64,000 bases of DNA, from contig CAUYUJ010000337.1 of NCBI GenBank assembly GCA_963575745.1, forward strand, positions 596,983 through 660,982. The letters are read 5' to 3'. The first letter of the stretch is position 1. Every line of letters starts with the position of its first letter. This DNA is from Prorocentrum cordatum. Its lineage: Eukaryota > Sar > Dinophyceae > Prorocentrales > Prorocentraceae. This document shows, piece after piece, positions 48,063 through 60,459 of this stretch. Under the pieces are notes generated by a model. The model was not told where the DNA came from, searched no databases, and saw nothing but the letters and a program-made list of their open reading frames with translations. A program made the translations under genes and the position numbers.

Positions 48063-49309
48063 GAAAAACCTGGCATCCACTGATCAGGGCAGAGCTGACG
48101 CCCTGTTCCGGAGGGCCCAAAAAGGTGCGGCGACGGACCGTGCGGCGACCCCGAAATCCCAGGAGACCTCATTGCGCGGTCCCTGGCCGCACCGTTGTCT
48201 GCCCGACGATGATGTCACCTCGCCGTTTTAGGACTTCCGACTGTTGAACCATCGACCTGGAATCGGCGATACGTCGCCGGTAGACTGGCGATAGGCTCTC
48301 GATGACGAATCCGCGCGTTCCTGGGCTGGGTAGGCTATCAGACCGCTATGTCGGCGATCACTGGGCGACTGGGGGTTGATGCAAACCCCCCAGAGCCTAA
48401 ACCTGCCCAAACTAGCGAGCCCTCGAAAGACGCACGCGCCCAATCACGCATATGCGAGACCGGCCTCGTGATACGAACGTTCGCGCAATGCGTACTTTCA
48501 AAACCACCGTGAACTCATTTACGTGCACATCCTTCTTTCGTTGCTGACGAAGGTTGTTCGGGGACGCACTGACCCGGGTGAATGCAAACCTGGGGCAGTC
48601 AAACTTTGCAAGATCCTGCGGGATCATGCAGGCTCCTCCGCGCTGGCACAGGGCACGGGTCAACGCAACCCTGGCCTTGCAGGATCCTGCAAGATCTGGC
48701 GCTCTGGCTGATCCCCGTTTGCATTGACCCCCGGCTCGAGGCCCTCGAGTTATTACCCTCTCCTTGTCTGCGCCCAGGCTGTTCGGCTACACGCAAGAGC
48801 GACCCTAGGCAAGAGCAACGTTTGGTGCGTGGCCCAAGGGGGGCCCTTTGGGGGCACCGCTGGGCGCGCAAGCCGCTGCTATCGCATCGCATTCGGAGAT
48901 CGCGGAGCCCCATTGGGCCAGAACCAAAAGTCAAACCTGCGAAAGGTCACTCTGACGTGTTACCGGGCTTTCGCCGAGACCAGCCGAGCCTCCCGGGGCC
49001 CGAACTCCTCCTCGCTCAGGGGCCCCACCAGCACGGCGGGGGCCTCCTCGGCCGCCACGTCCTCGGCCATCGCGCGCCTGCCTTCTGGGGCGCCTCTTGG
49101 GCTCGAGGTGTCTGCGGCCCTCTCGGAGCGGTGGCCCTGGCCGCCCCGGCCTTCCAAAGGACGGTGACGGCTTCTGGTTACACCGACGCGGACACAGAAG
49201 CGCCGCTGCGTCTTGCAAGGACAGCCCCCTCCCTCTCCTCCATCCCTTTCCCTTTGGGGCAGCCCTCCCTCGTCTGACCACCAGACGTGTCGGCAGGGCG
49301 GGCCGGGCG
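48063..49309. other. No convincing gene; perfect 18-bp palindrome inside
   Basis: Frames up to 231 codons on the plus strand lack recognisable motifs. CTTGCAGGATCCTGCAAG at 48676-48693 is a perfect palindrome. A partial relative (TTGCAAGATCCTGC) lies near 48605. Confidence 0.4.
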
Positions 49310-49790
49310 TTTCGCCTGAGACTTCTTCAAAGGTTATGATCCTGAAGCTTGAGATGTCAGACAATGATAAGGCTAAACAGCGGATTGTTTTGAAAATGGG
49401 CTCCAGTCTGTGCGCCGCGCAGATTCGTGTCGAAAAAGCTTGCAGCAGTTGCGAGGATAGAGGGCGAGCCGTTTTCAAAATGCTCTCGCCTCAGCGCCGC
49501 GCACATTCGTTGAAAAAGCTTGCAGCAGTTACAAGGATGGAGGGATGGAGGTCTGTTCCTTTTCAACTGGATCTCTCGCATTAGGGCCCCGCGCATTTGT
49601 CTTAGAAAATAGCAACAATGATGGAGAACGGCTCCTGTTCAGAATGGGTCTCTCGCTAGAGACTTCCGTAAACCGAGAACAGGATTTTTAACATGTGTAG
49701 CAGCCGCGCTGGAGGGTGGCTTCGTTTCACATCGGGTTTTCGCTTGAGACACCGTCGAATTTTATGACCAGACGTGTAACATTTGGCAAC
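49310..49790. repeat. Decayed ~80-bp satellite, related in style to the array at 60.5 kb
   Basis: GAAAAAGCTTGCAGCAGTT occurs near 49431 and 49511, each within a block starting GCGCCGCGCA. The flanks contain TTTCGCCTGAGACTTCTTC (49310) and TTTTCGCTTGAGACACCGTC (49740), close to the unit start of the satellite at 60.46-62.1 kb. This suggests two loci of one family. Confidence 0.55.
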
Positions 49791-51180
49791 AGTTTCAGAA
49801 AGAAGGGAAAGTCCTTGGTTTCGCAACCTCGATCTGGCTGGGCACCTTGCGGAAGTGTATTTGTGTGATCATGTGCTTGTGCATTCCTTACTGTCCGTTA
49901 TAATGGTGCAGGGCAATTCCCTCTTCGAAACGGCGGGGCCCTTGCCTGAATAGAAGGCCCATAGAAAGCTTGTCTTTCAAGAGGGGCGCTTCTGGTGGTG
50001 AACAGGGAGGCTTGCAAGGAATTGCGAGGACGGGACTTACGACAGGAGGGTTCGCTGCAGCATCGTTGATGCATCCTGGGAGTACTCTTGTCTTCTTCGT
50101 CCTCCTCCCCCCTCCCTCGCTCGCTCGTTCGCTCCCTCCCTCCCTCCTCTTCCAACTCCCTCCTGCCCCGGACGCGCGCTCCCACGCGCGCTCGCTCACG
50201 TGGACGACTCCAGCCCGGACGTACCCAACCCGTTGCGACACTCCGGAGGCTCCGGGGAGGACGCAGCCCCAGCATCATCCACACGTCCTGCATGAAGACC
50301 CCCCCAGGACCCCAGACAAGAGGCCTCCTACATGGGTCCGATCATATTTGGGGCGCGAATTTTGCACACGTACAACCCCCACTAACAAGCTGGTCCGGCA
50401 GAAGGCCGCGCAGCGGGTGTTGCACACAAGAATGGCATCCCATGGGGAGAAGATGTTTGTACATCACTCCCGTAAGCAAGCTGGTCGGGCACTAGGTACG
50501 CGGGTAGTGGAGGTGGCCATACATCGGCCCCCCAATATGCGGGATCGGAAGATCTCGCCGCATCGGCGATGCATCGGCAACGTCGACGATGCATCGGCGC
50601 TATTGACGCGGAGTAAATCGGGCCCTACATCGAGCCGCATCGCCGATGCATCGGCGATGCAGCGCGATCCTCTGAGCTCATCTGCTCGGACCCCAACGGG
50701 AAGGCGTAGACAGACGGACTTGAATATGGGCGCGCCCCCGCCGCAGCGCCGCAGAACGGCTGTGCTGCCCAGCACGCGGTCGAGGTGCAACCCCAGCCCT
50801 GCTCGGGCCCCAATCCCAACAACCCTCGCGATGAAACGCTCTCGAATGCCTGGCACCCTCGGCCCACTCGCCGTGCCTCGGGCCTCGGCCCGCACACCGC
50901 CTCATCCACCCCCAGGGAAGCAGATCCGCCTCCAACGTGGAAGAGAGGCCCTCTTCGACTCCAAGGGCGGCCCTGTGGCGCCGCTTTCCAAGGCGAAGAC
51001 TAGAGTCTACAGTGCGGACGCAGACCCATAGACATAACCAACTAGTCGGTTATCGGGATTGCCTCAAACCTCGACAGGAACTGAGACGCCAAGGTCCTGG
51101 TGCTACTTTCTAGCCCTCCAGGAAGGCCAAGGTTAGGACAACCCCCGCCGAGACGCCACCCGCACCAGAGGTGCAGGGTC
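49791..51180. other. No gene seen; polypyrimidine tract and GATGCATC palindromes
   Basis: 50101-50160 is almost pure C/T on the plus strand. Between about 50555 and 50665 the palindrome GATGCATC occurs four times, mostly as CGATGCATCGGC. A 353-codon plus-strand frame covers much of the interval, but its composition changes with the repeats and shows no motif. Confidence 0.4.
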
Positions 51181-51942
51181 CCTGTGCCCGCCCCGCCCCG
51201 TCTCGCGTCGCCGCCGCCGCCGCCCGACGCCACCCGCGCCGCGACGGGCTTTCCCTGCGCGGCCTCGGCGCGGCCTCGGCGCGCGCGGCGCGGCCTCGGG
51301 GCGCGCCCGCGGCCCGAGAGGCGCGCTACAGGAAGGCGGCCGGCAGGCCGCCGCAGCTGGGCGGCGCGGGGCGGCGGGGGGCGGCGGGCGCCGACGGGCG
51401 CCGGCGCCTCGAGGCGAGGCGGGGCGGGGCGCCGACTCAAGTGCGTCCGGGAGGACAGCCCTATGAGAGCACGTCAGTCGGGCTGGAGCCTGGGAGGCAC
51501 ATTGGATCCCTGTGTAAGTCATGAGCGTGGCACCTCGCGAAGGAGGGAGGGCGGCGACGACGACGACGACGACGACGAGCAAGAGCCAGGACAATTCTCG
51601 AGGGGAGGCGGGAGTCCAAGAGTCCAAGCATGCTCGCGTCATGAAAAATGACGACATGTTTTCGCCGTTTTCGGTCTGGGGGGGCTCTCGCTGGGCCCCA
51701 GGCCCGTCAGACAACGACCCGGGAGGAAGAACCTGCCCTGCGGCAAGAATCGGCACTTCCAGGGACGCCGTATTGGGACAATCAAGACACCGCAAGCCTG
51801 GGTGGGGGGTCCTTCTGAGAGTAGGCGGGCAGCAACATCTGTCGTCGTGGTTGTAGTCATCGTCGAAGGAGGGACCACGCCCAACTACAGGAAGGAAGGA
51901 TCGAGAGGAAAGAGGAGGAGGAGGAGGAGGAGGAGGATCGAT
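51181..51942. repeat. GC-rich block with (GAC)n and (GGA)n microsatellites
   Basis: 51181-51430 is extremely GC-rich. 51553-51579 is a (GAC)n run and about 51911-51937 a (GGA)n run on the plus strand. No gene supported. Confidence 0.6.
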
Positions 51943-54080
51943 GATGAGGAGGAAGTTCGACCAGGAGTTGCTAAAGGAAAGGGATTACATTGTTTTACAA
52001 TATTTGCCCTTTTGGGAGCCTCTGAGAACTTCTGGGGACCCGAGGGGATCACTGGAGACTTCCTGGAGACCAGACCTCCGAGATCTCTTGTTGTCAAATT
52101 TCCGATGTGTGTACCCAATTTCGGCCTCTGGGGGCAATTTTCGACCACCCAGAGCGGAAAACCAGTCCCAGAGAAGGGGTCGGGAGGTCTGGGGACCACG
52201 ACTTGAGAAACATATATTACGTTGGAGACATGGGTAACAACATGGAAGGGGCAGTCATGAAGACGACCGACTTGCTGCCAACACCCAATTGGAAATCTGC
52301 ACCATGCCCTTGGCCACTCCCCACCGACTTCGCACCCATCCCTTCTTCCTTCTGCTACCCGCCTTCCTCTCTGTACGCCCCCGTTCTTCTGTGTCCCTGC
52401 CCTCTTAGGATCCCTCCCTTTCCTTCCCTCCTCTCCACCAAATGTCCACCCCTCCGTCTGCAAACTTCTGTGCACTATGCCTCTGAAACGGCTCCCATAT
52501 ACAACTTTCGGAGAACGTTCAAGCCGTCGCCATCTCCCTTCTGCTATTTCCGTCTCTCATATCATTGCGACGATGTCACCCTTCGGGACCTCAAACAACA
52601 ATCGACAACCATGCAAGGGAATATCACGGGGATCATGGCCAAGACTGAGCGCGAAAATGCCGTGTCGATCTTGGTCACCGTCCATCTTGGTAAATTCGTA
52701 GATCATTCTCGCGAATCGACGACGATCGGCGTCGACAAGGTTCCGCGGCATCTTGGTCATGGTCAGTGTGTGTTTGTCACCTCGGAGCCATTATACCTTT
52801 GAACTCTGGTCCTAACGCAAGCAAGACATGAGTAAAAGTGCGGAACCTGCGTGGCGTCGCGCCGTCGAGGGCGGCGGGGGCAGAAACGGCGCGGGCGCAG
52901 CGCACACCTCGAGGAGACTGCTGGGAGAGACCGCACGCGCGAGACTCCGAGAACCCAAAGACTCTGGTTCCTGCTTCCGCTCGTGCTCTTGCCTCTGGTC
53001 CTGGTCTTGCTCCCCGTGCTCCTGCTACCGACCCTGCTCCTGCTCCCGCTCCGCCAGCTGGTGTTGCTGCTGGGGAGACAGCTGCTTGGTATTACTAGTG
53101 AGTGCCAACGCGCGTGCATATTCCATCGGTTGGCGCGCAATAAGTGCTTGTCGAAGACACGTCTTCGGCGACTGGAATGAAGCTTAAACCGTCGCCCCCT
53201 CTCACAAGGCTGGGCCCGAACACAACAGAAATGTAAGGTCGGAGGTTGGAGGGTGAGATCGCAGTGGAACGGAGAGCCCCCCACTGGGAAATGAGTTTCG
53301 CTTTCGTGTTCGTGTCGTGCGTGCGGGCGAGGCGAAGCTGCGTGGCCGCGCGGGAAGAATGACCCCACCGTCGCTTGGGCGATTCGGATGCAATGGACCG
53401 CCACTCCGCCCCCGGTGGGCGCGCGGTGGCCCAAAGTGTCCCGCCGTAGTGTCATGTGGTGTCCCGTTGGTGTCCCGTCGGTGTTCCGTCGGCGGTGGGA
53501 GGGCGGTGGGAGAGCAAGCGGTGTACTGTGACGCTGCCTCGCATACGTCCGAATCCGGCCTGCAAGGTAAAGCGAAGCCTGCACAGTCGTTGGCATGGCG
53601 GCATCTCGCTGGCAGCGGCGGCATCCTTCCAACGCCCATGCAGGACCCGCGGCGGGGGGAGAACGCCGCGGGCGCTTGCCGGGCGGCGCGCGGGCCTCGG
53701 GGAGAAGTTTAGCTGCGGGCGCCCCTGGCGGGGGGCAGGTGGTCCGAGGTGGACTGGACGAGCTCGAGTGCTCGCGCGAGCTGCGTCAGACCGGTGGCGT
53801 CGGCAGGATGGGCCCTGTGGGGGAATGGCGCTGCCCGAGGCAGGTCTTTCCCCCTGCGAGGGGCGGCCTGATGAAGACTCGTGCTGCTTCTGGTGATAGT
53901 CGCACTGCTGGACGGTGCACGGCGGAAATATACGTCGTGCAAAGTGTGCGTGGCCGACTCGCCGAACAGAGGTGCGAAAAGCCAGGAGGCACTGCACTGG
54001 AAAGGAGAAGCAAGCAGAAACCACCGGGGCGGAAGAGTAATCGCCTCGGCAGAAGCAGCGAGATGATGACGAAGTATGTT
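51943..54080. other. No convincing gene
   Basis: Frames up to 289 codons occur on both strands without recognisable domains. A short repeat, GGTGTCCCGT(T/C), is seen three times near 53458-53495. One 67-codon minus-strand frame (52557-52760) reads like protein but is too short to call. Confidence 0.35.
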
Positions 54081-54084
54081 TAGG

Positions 54085-54885
54085 ATCTGCGTGGGACCCC
54101 ACTGTGCTGGCCTGGCCCCCCAGCAACCCGCAAACACGAAACCCATTTCATACTTCGCGGCCCACCCAGGGATGGCGAGGTCTGCGTGGGATCAGCGTGG
54201 GCAGCCCTCGAAAGTGGCGACAATTTCGCACTTCGCAGCGCCCCAGGGATGGCAAGGTCCCGTTTGGGTTTGCGTGGGACCCCACTGCGCTGGCTCCCCT
54301 AGCAGCCCTCGCAAGTAGAGACAGTTTCACACGTCACAGCGCCCCAGAGATGGCGAGGTCCTGTTTGGGTTGGGTCTGCGTGGGACCCCACTGTGCTGGC
54401 TCCCCCAGCAGCCCTCGAAAATGGCGACAATTTCACACTTCGCAGCCCCGCAAGGATGGCGAGGTCCCGTTTGGGTCTGCGTGGGGCCCCACTGTGCTGG
54501 CTCCCCCAGCAGCCCTCGAAAGTGGCCACAATTTCACACTTCGCAGCGCCCCAAGGATGGCGAGGTCCCGTTTGGGTCTGCGTGGGACCCCACTGTGCTG
54601 GCTCCCCCAACAACCCTCGAAAGGGGCGACAATCCACACTTCGCAGCCCCCCAAGGACGGCGAGGTCCCGCTTGGATTTGCGTGGGACCTCACTGCACTG
54701 GTTCCCACCGCAGCCCTCGAAAATGGCGACAATTTCACACTTCGCAGCCCCCAAGGATGGCGAGGTCCCGTTTGGGTCTGCGTGGGACCCAACTGTGCTG
54801 GCCACCCCAGCAATGCTCGTCCCGTCTGGGTCTGCAGGGACCCCAGTGTGCTGGCTCCCCCACAGCAGCCCTCGAAAGTGACAGA
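54085..54885. repeat. Minisatellite of about 101 bp, seven to eight copies
   Basis: TGCGTGGGACCCCACTGTGC or a close variant occurs near 54090, 54271, 54377, 54478, 54578, 54679 and 54778, giving a period of 100-106 bp in the regular part. Each unit also carries CAGCCCTCGAAA and GGATGGCGAGGTCCCG. The unit length is not a multiple of three, so the long frames across it in several phases are a by-product of the repeat. Confidence 0.9.
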
Positions 54886-57800
54886 GCTGGAGCACCCAGC
54901 AGACAGGTGCAGACAGGCGCAGGCAAGCGAGAGGGGGACAGATGGCGGGAGGATTAGGAGAAGGAAAAGGGAGACTGCGATCCCACTGCTGCATTCGAAA
55001 CGAGAACCCAACCAAGGGAGGGTTGGGAAAAAACAAGATGGTAACATGACAGCAAGTAAGGCTCCAATCACAGGGGACAAGTCGTTTGCCGAGGAGGATC
55101 AGTCTCGTTCCTGGATCAAGCGCCCAGGACTCGACGAATGCCGGGCTTGAGCGACACAGGAAAACGCAGGAGAGTGCACCAACTGGACAGCTATTTACAA
55201 CGGATGTTTTTTTGCGCGTCTTCAACGGCCTTCGCTGCTGCTGCCCCGGTGTCCTGTCGTGGATCGTGGGTCGACGCCGTTGGGTTTCAAGCCTGAACAC
55301 AATTGTGACTGTGAACAGAAGGGTGACAGGTGACTGCCCTCCGTACCCATCGCTCGGAAGAAGTGGGTGGAAACATGAAGTAGACAGCTGGTGGAAGCAT
55401 ACTGGATCTCCACCCGCCCCCTGAGAGGAGAGGAAAAGGGAACACGATTCGACATTTGAAGTAGGAACACGCCCAAATTATTTCGGGATATGGGAATCCA
55501 AGGAGTGCCTACTTTCGACGATCGATGGATACTGGCACACGACCTCACCTTGAACATTCAACGCTGACCCAATATACAAATGTGTCTCGATAAGACGCTT
55601 GACTTGTGCCAGCGCCAAGTGATACAGACAGCATGACGAATGTTTGACGGGGTCAGTGATGCCTTAGTCAACAAACTGCCTGCTGCATAACTGAGCTGTA
55701 GCTGCTACTGCTACTTCTTCTGAGGCGGACTCTGCGACCACGCCGCCTCGACAGGCGCCAGGTCACCGGCACCAGTCCAGTCGAGGCCCATGCTGAGTAC
55801 AATGCCAGGCCAGGCCCTGGCGCGTGCTCCTGGCCAGGCATAATGAATCGATCGACTCGGCGAGGTGGCCACCAGCCAGGGGCTATATTTGACATGCCGA
55901 GCGCGTGTGTGCTTAATCCCGTACCGCGCTTGCAGCGCGTTTCTCTGCGCGTCCAGTACTTCAGATTCCATGCCATTGCATATCAGTCGTTGTGCTGTCT
56001 CATCCCATCATGCACAACAAGCCCTCGTCACACAGAAGTGTTTGGCGGGAGGGATCAAGAAACCCCTGGCCAAGAGGGCCAATGCCCCCAGGATTGCCCC
56101 CAGGATTGGGCCCGCCCAAAGCGCTGTCACAAAATCCATAACCTTGCAAATTATGTATCTCGGAGCAGAGCGAATTGAGGCAACGGCAACTCCAGATCGG
56201 TCCCCGCATCAATTATCCGAACTGCTTCCAACCGTGGCGACGAAGGGGCATTCCAAAGGCCAGCTACCTTAGGAGGCATTTCACGAGAAGTCTTCGTTAG
56301 GACAATCAAAGGCTATTCATGAAGCCCGTTTTAAGGGGCCACTGAGCCAATTTAGGCTGGATTAAGCCCCAGACGAAACCGAATTGAGGGGGACTGCGCA
56401 GGAGCAAGCGGGACTCAAGTCAGATTTAAGCCAGGTTCGGCCAATCTTCGACCAATGCCACTCCAGAGCCGGTTCTAAATTTAACCGTCCAGGAGCTGCA
56501 TCCTAAATTGCCGTTGCCTCAACTCGCCCTCCTCTGGTTATCCTCTGCCGATGCCCTCCACATATGAAGATCAGAAGGGGGACACCTTACGACGTCCCCT
56601 TCCAGTGGGGCAACCCGTCCACCTTCAACGACACCCCCCCAATCCCCACGCCTCGGTCGCTCACGTTACGAAATGCATCCATCAGACCGTACTGTCCAAC
56701 ATCAAGTACACCCCCTCCCCACACCTACTCCTTCTCTTTGAGCAGTGACCTACGGGGGTGGACAAATCGGCGGGTGGGCGGGTGGGTGGGTCGGGTGGTA
56801 GAGGGGAGGGCGAACCCATCAAAATGAAGAGGGCCAAGACCCTGGATCATGTATACCGTAAAGCTTACACAACTGTCTTTGAACATGACTCTTCTATCTT
56901 TACTCCGTTTCCAGCTCCTGCTCTTCGAGCAACGGAATGGCCAAACATGAACACAGAAGGCTGGAAGAAAAACGGCGCAATCGCGGAATGGACACAGGGC
57001 AAACACGGAAATTGAAAACGACCAATACTGGATGGGGCAAAAATTCGGCTCCAAGGGGATCTCGGGGGACGGGAAGTCGCGAGCTGGCTACGTAATGGAA
57101 TCGCACTAGGAACAAGAACGCACAGCGTGGGAAGGCAAGGAAAAAGGCACGGTTCGCTGAACACTGAAAAAACAAATTCCATTAGAAAAAAAAACAAACC
57201 TTAACAAAATAATGACATTGATTTTCCTCGTTAACGGAAAAGGCACGGCATTGAAACACACAACAAAACGCATGTGAAAAACGCCCTGATCGTTTCCAAG
57301 CAAAGGTATGCCAAGACATGTATCACTGCTGCGTGGGCCACGTCGGGATTGACGCAGCCGCAGGCCATTACACCCAGCGAAATGGTTAAGAAATCATGGG
57401 TTAAGAAATTCATGGTCTCGCGCCGGCGGGTTTCGTAAATCTCATTAGGAAATGTCCAGGGTCCGGCCCAAGGGCTCGGTATGCGCATGAATACATGCGA
57501 CCGTGCACGATTGCACGACGTGCTGCGTATGATAATGTAATGTGCACGGAGGCTGCGTTGACAAATATGGTGCGCGCATCTCATTCAAATCCAAGTGGGG
57601 CCCGAGCCCAACCCAAGTGGGGCCCGAGCCCAACCCAAGTGTACCCGGACCAACCTTTCGGCCTCAGTTTTCCCCCAGGAATTCCTGGGAACGCCAATAT
57701 GAATTCAAGAGGACCCACAGAAGCCCCAACGAAGCCCCCCAATGAGCACCTTGGAGGCCGAAGGCTACATGAACTCGTTTACTTCTTGTGGTCCAGAATG

Positions 57801-58279
57801 GCGCCCGATCAGCACTCCAGACACCTCCCAGGCCGCCCTAGCTGGATTCAACCAGAGCCCCCCAAGGAAGCTCCCGCGACGACCTAAGGGCAGCCAGATC
57901 CTCCACGGGTCAATGACTCCAGACAGGACAAGCCCCATGAAAAAATGCAACACCAATGCAAGTCCACAGCAGCGCCACGCAGCAGCATTGCAGCGCAGCG
58001 TCCCAAACCATGGTGGCGGATATGCGCAGCAGCACAACATGATTAGACGAGGGCGACAAGGCAATTGTGAACCCAGGACGCCCCAGACACCGCCCCAAAG
58101 AGCTGCTGGGCTCGACTGGGAGCTTCCAGATCACCAGCCCACATTACCTGCAAGTGCAAGTGAATTCGATGCACTGGGGACAACAAAGAACCTGGAACCG
58201 GCGGCGCTAGACTGGCGTGTCAGGGGGTTCGACCAGGACAGTTCGCCTTACTGCTCGCGCTGACTGCGTCAAGACCGAG
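54886..58279. other. No gene seen
   Basis: Lower GC than the rest in places. Frames are short (up to 173 codons) and without motif. A 24-bp unit (CCAAGTGGGGCCCGAGCCCAA type) is duplicated near 57592-57640. Confidence 0.4.
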
Positions 58280-60034
58280 TCACTGGCTGGAGCCAGTGGC
58301 TTTAGCCGCACCGCCACTAAGTTGGGCCACTCCGCCAATGGCATTGGCCAAATTGCCCATGCGGCTTGCAGCGTTGCCTGTGCCATTGTCAGCACCACCA
58401 GATATTAGATTGCGCCACTGCCATCGCCATTCGGTCCCGCCAATGACATTGACAGCGCTGCCAGTATCGTTAACGACGATGCCCGTGCCGCTGAGCTCGG
58501 CGCCTGCGGCCTTGACCTCGCTACCCGTGGCGTTGGCCTCGCTGCCACTGGCCTCGCTGTCCGTCTGCCACTGGCCTGGCTGCCACTGGCCTCGCTGCCA
58601 GTGGCCTCGCTGCCACATGGTCCTCACCTTGCTGCCCATGCTGCTGGCCTCGCTTCCACTGACCTCACCGCCAGCGGCGTTGGCCAAGCTGTCTGTGGAA
58701 CTGACCACGCTGACCGTGGCGTTGGCCTCGCTGCCAATGATGTTTGTCTTGGTGTCCGTGTCGCTGGACTCGCTTCCACTGGCATCGCTACCCGTGGCGT
58801 CGGCCTCAGGGCTCGCGTTGGCCTCGCTGCCAGTGGCATTGGCGGGGCTGGGCGTCGGGCTGGGCGTGGGACTCGGCGTCGGGCTGAGCGTCGGGCTGGC
58901 TGTCGGGCTGGGCGTCGGGCTGGACGACGGGCGAGGCGTCGGGCTAGGCGTGGGGCTGGGCGTCGGGCTAGGCGTGGGGCTGGGCGTCGGGCTGGGTGAC
59001 GGGCCGGGCGTGGAGTTGCGCATGTTGCCTGCGGCATCGGCCTCGCTGCTACTGGCCTTGCTGTTCACGCTGCTGACCTGACCACCACTGGCCTCGCTGC
59101 CAGTGGCGTTGGCCTCACCGTCCGCGGCATTGGCCAGGCTGTGTGTAGAGCTGACCACGCTGACCGTGGCGGTGGCCTCGCTGCCAATGGTATTTGTCTC
59201 GGTGCCCGTGTCGCTGGACTCGCTTCCACTGGCATCGCTATCCGTTGCATCAGCCTCAGGGCTCGCGGTGGCCTCGCTGCCCCTGGCATTTGCCGAGCTG
59301 GCGTTGGGCACGCTGTCTGCGGCGTCGGCCTCGCTGCCACTGGCGTTGGCCAAGTTGTCTGTAGCGTTGACCATGCTTCCCGTTGCGATGGCCTCGCTGC
59401 CACTGGCCTCGCTGACAGTTGCGCTGGCCAAGCTGTTTGAGGCGTCCAGGTCCTCGTAGACGAGCTCCATCGCAACCACCGTCTGCAAGAGCTTGTTGAG
59501 GCTATCGTGCAGGCCAGATACCCTGCCGACCAAACTCAATATCTCAGGAGAGGCACTCAGATCGATCAGCCTCGCAGGCTGGACGCCCTGCTCACCCGCG
59601 CGCCTTGGCTCCCAACCCGCCGCGCGCGCCGCGCCCTCGGGCAAGGCGCCGCCGGACCCCCCCTGCGTGCCCGCCGCCGAGGGCCGCACGGCGCTGGCCG
59701 CGAGCCCGGAGGACCGGTCGAGGCCGAGGCCCGGGCGCAGGAAGGGGTCGCGGCCGCGGGTCCCCCAGCCGGCCAGCGAGGCCGCGACCACCGCGCCCGC
59801 CACGAGCAGCGCCCTGGCCGCTGACGGCCCGGCGCGCCCGCCCGCGGGGCGCGGCGCGGCCGCCACCGCGCTGGGCAGGACACCCTCCTCGCGCGACTGC
59901 GCCAGCAGGGGCAGCTCCTCGTCGGCGGCGCCCGCAGCGCCGGGCTGCGCCGCGGCCTGGGCGCGCGGGCGGCAAGGCATGGGGGCCGCGCGGCCGGCAG
60001 CCCGCCGCGGCAGGTGGCATCGCGTTCGGCGCAA
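58280..60034 (-). CDS. Type II membrane protein with Ser/Thr/Pro/Asn-rich repeat domain
   Basis: 584 codons. Residues 1-70 are Ala/Arg/Pro-rich and presumably cytosolic. Residues about 74-90 ([17 protein letters not shown]) form a single membrane span, giving an N-in signal anchor as in Golgi or surface proteins. A short helical stretch follows ([20 protein letters not shown]). The rest is repeat: many GSEA(N/S)AT-like heptads with NAT sites suited to N-glycosylation, and an (SPTP)n block at about 338-395 suited to O-glycosylation. It could be a wall or mucin-like protein. The start could also be Met19 at 59978-59980. A 20-residue block (about 470-492) is read out of phase with the repeat. 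No mobile-element motif is visible, so it is the best host-gene candidate here. Confidence 0.6.
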   Translation of the reverse strand: MRRTRCHLPRRAAGRAAPMPCRPRAQAAAQPGAAGAADEELPLLAQSREEGVLPSAVAAAPRPAGGRAGPSAARALLVAGAVVAASLAGWGTRGRDPFLRPGLGLDRSSGLAASAVRPSAAGTQGGSGGALPEGAARAAGWEPRRAGEQGVQPARLIDLSASPEILSLVGRVSGLHDSLNKLLQTVVAMELVYEDLDASNSLASATVSEASGSEAIATGSMVNATDNLANASGSEADAADSVPNASSANARGSEATASPEADATDSDASGSESSDTGTETNTIGSEATATVSVVSSTHSLANAADGEANATGSEASGGQVSSVNSKASSSEADAAGNMRNSTPGPSPSPTPSPTPSPTPSPTPSPTPRPSSSPTPSPTASPTLSPTPSPTPSPTPSPANATGSEANASPEADATGSDASGSESSDTDTKTNIIGSEANATVSVVSSTDSLANAAGGEVSGSEASSMGSKVRTMWQRGHWQRGQWQPGQWQTDSEASGSEANATGSEVKAAGAELSGTGIVVNDTGSAVNVIGGTEWRWQWRNLISGGADNGTGNAASRMGNLANAIGGVAQLSGGAAKATGSSQ

Positions 60035-60169
60035 GCGCCTGTGGCCTGCCTCCCCGCGCGTCCTGCCTCCTCGCGTTGCTGCTCGTGCGCCCGCTCCTTC
60101 TTCCTGCTGCGCCTTCCTCCTGCCTGTGCCCTATACTCCTCCGCTGCTGCTGCTCTTCCACCCCCGTCC

Positions 60170-60350
60170 CCCCCTCCTCCTCCTCCTCCTCCTCCTCCTC
60201 CTCCTCCTCCTCCTCCTCCTCCCCCTCCTCCTCCCTCCCCCCTCCCCTTCTCCTCCTCCCTCCTCCTCTTCTCCTCCTCCTCCTCCTCCCCCTCCTCCCC
60301 CTCCTCTCCTCCTCCTCCTCCTTCTCCTCCTCCTCCTCCAATTCTTTTCC
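60170..60350. repeat. (CCT)n / (GGA)n microsatellite upstream of the membrane-protein gene
   Basis: About 180 bp of nearly pure TCC/CCT triplets on the plus strand, purine-only on the gene's sense strand. It lies about 140 bp upstream of the candidate start codon at 60034. Such mirror-repeat purine tracts can form triplex structures. Frames through it on both strands are artefacts. Confidence 0.9.
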
Positions 60351-60459
60351 TCACCCGCCTCTTGGTCCGCACCTGCCCCCGGCACCGGGGGCGACCCCAG
60401 CAAGACCATCCTCACAATAAACTGAGGATGTAGTTTACGGCGGTGGTCTGACAGAAAGA

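Noticed and set aside
49970-51031. Plus-strand frame of 353 codons
   Set aside because: Composition changes with each local repeat (polypyrimidine tract, GATGCATC cluster), and no domain is visible.
52557-52760. Minus-strand frame of 67 codons that reads like protein (RRRFARMIYEFTKMDGD)
   Set aside because: Too short, no homology recognised, no supporting context.
52763-53632. Minus-strand frame of 289 codons
   Set aside because: His/Arg/Pro-rich with no motif; overlaps an equally long frame in another phase.
54085-54885. CRISPR-like regular spacing
   Set aside because: The whole unit repeats with no unique spacers, so it is a minisatellite.
58601-58999. Plus-strand frame of Gly/Arg/Ala repeats
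   Set aside because: Antisense to the SPTP and GSEA repeats of the membrane-protein gene.
59592-60372. Minus-strand poly-Glu/Gly/Arg frames of 249-268 codons
   Set aside because: Created by the (GGA)n tract read in the two other phases.
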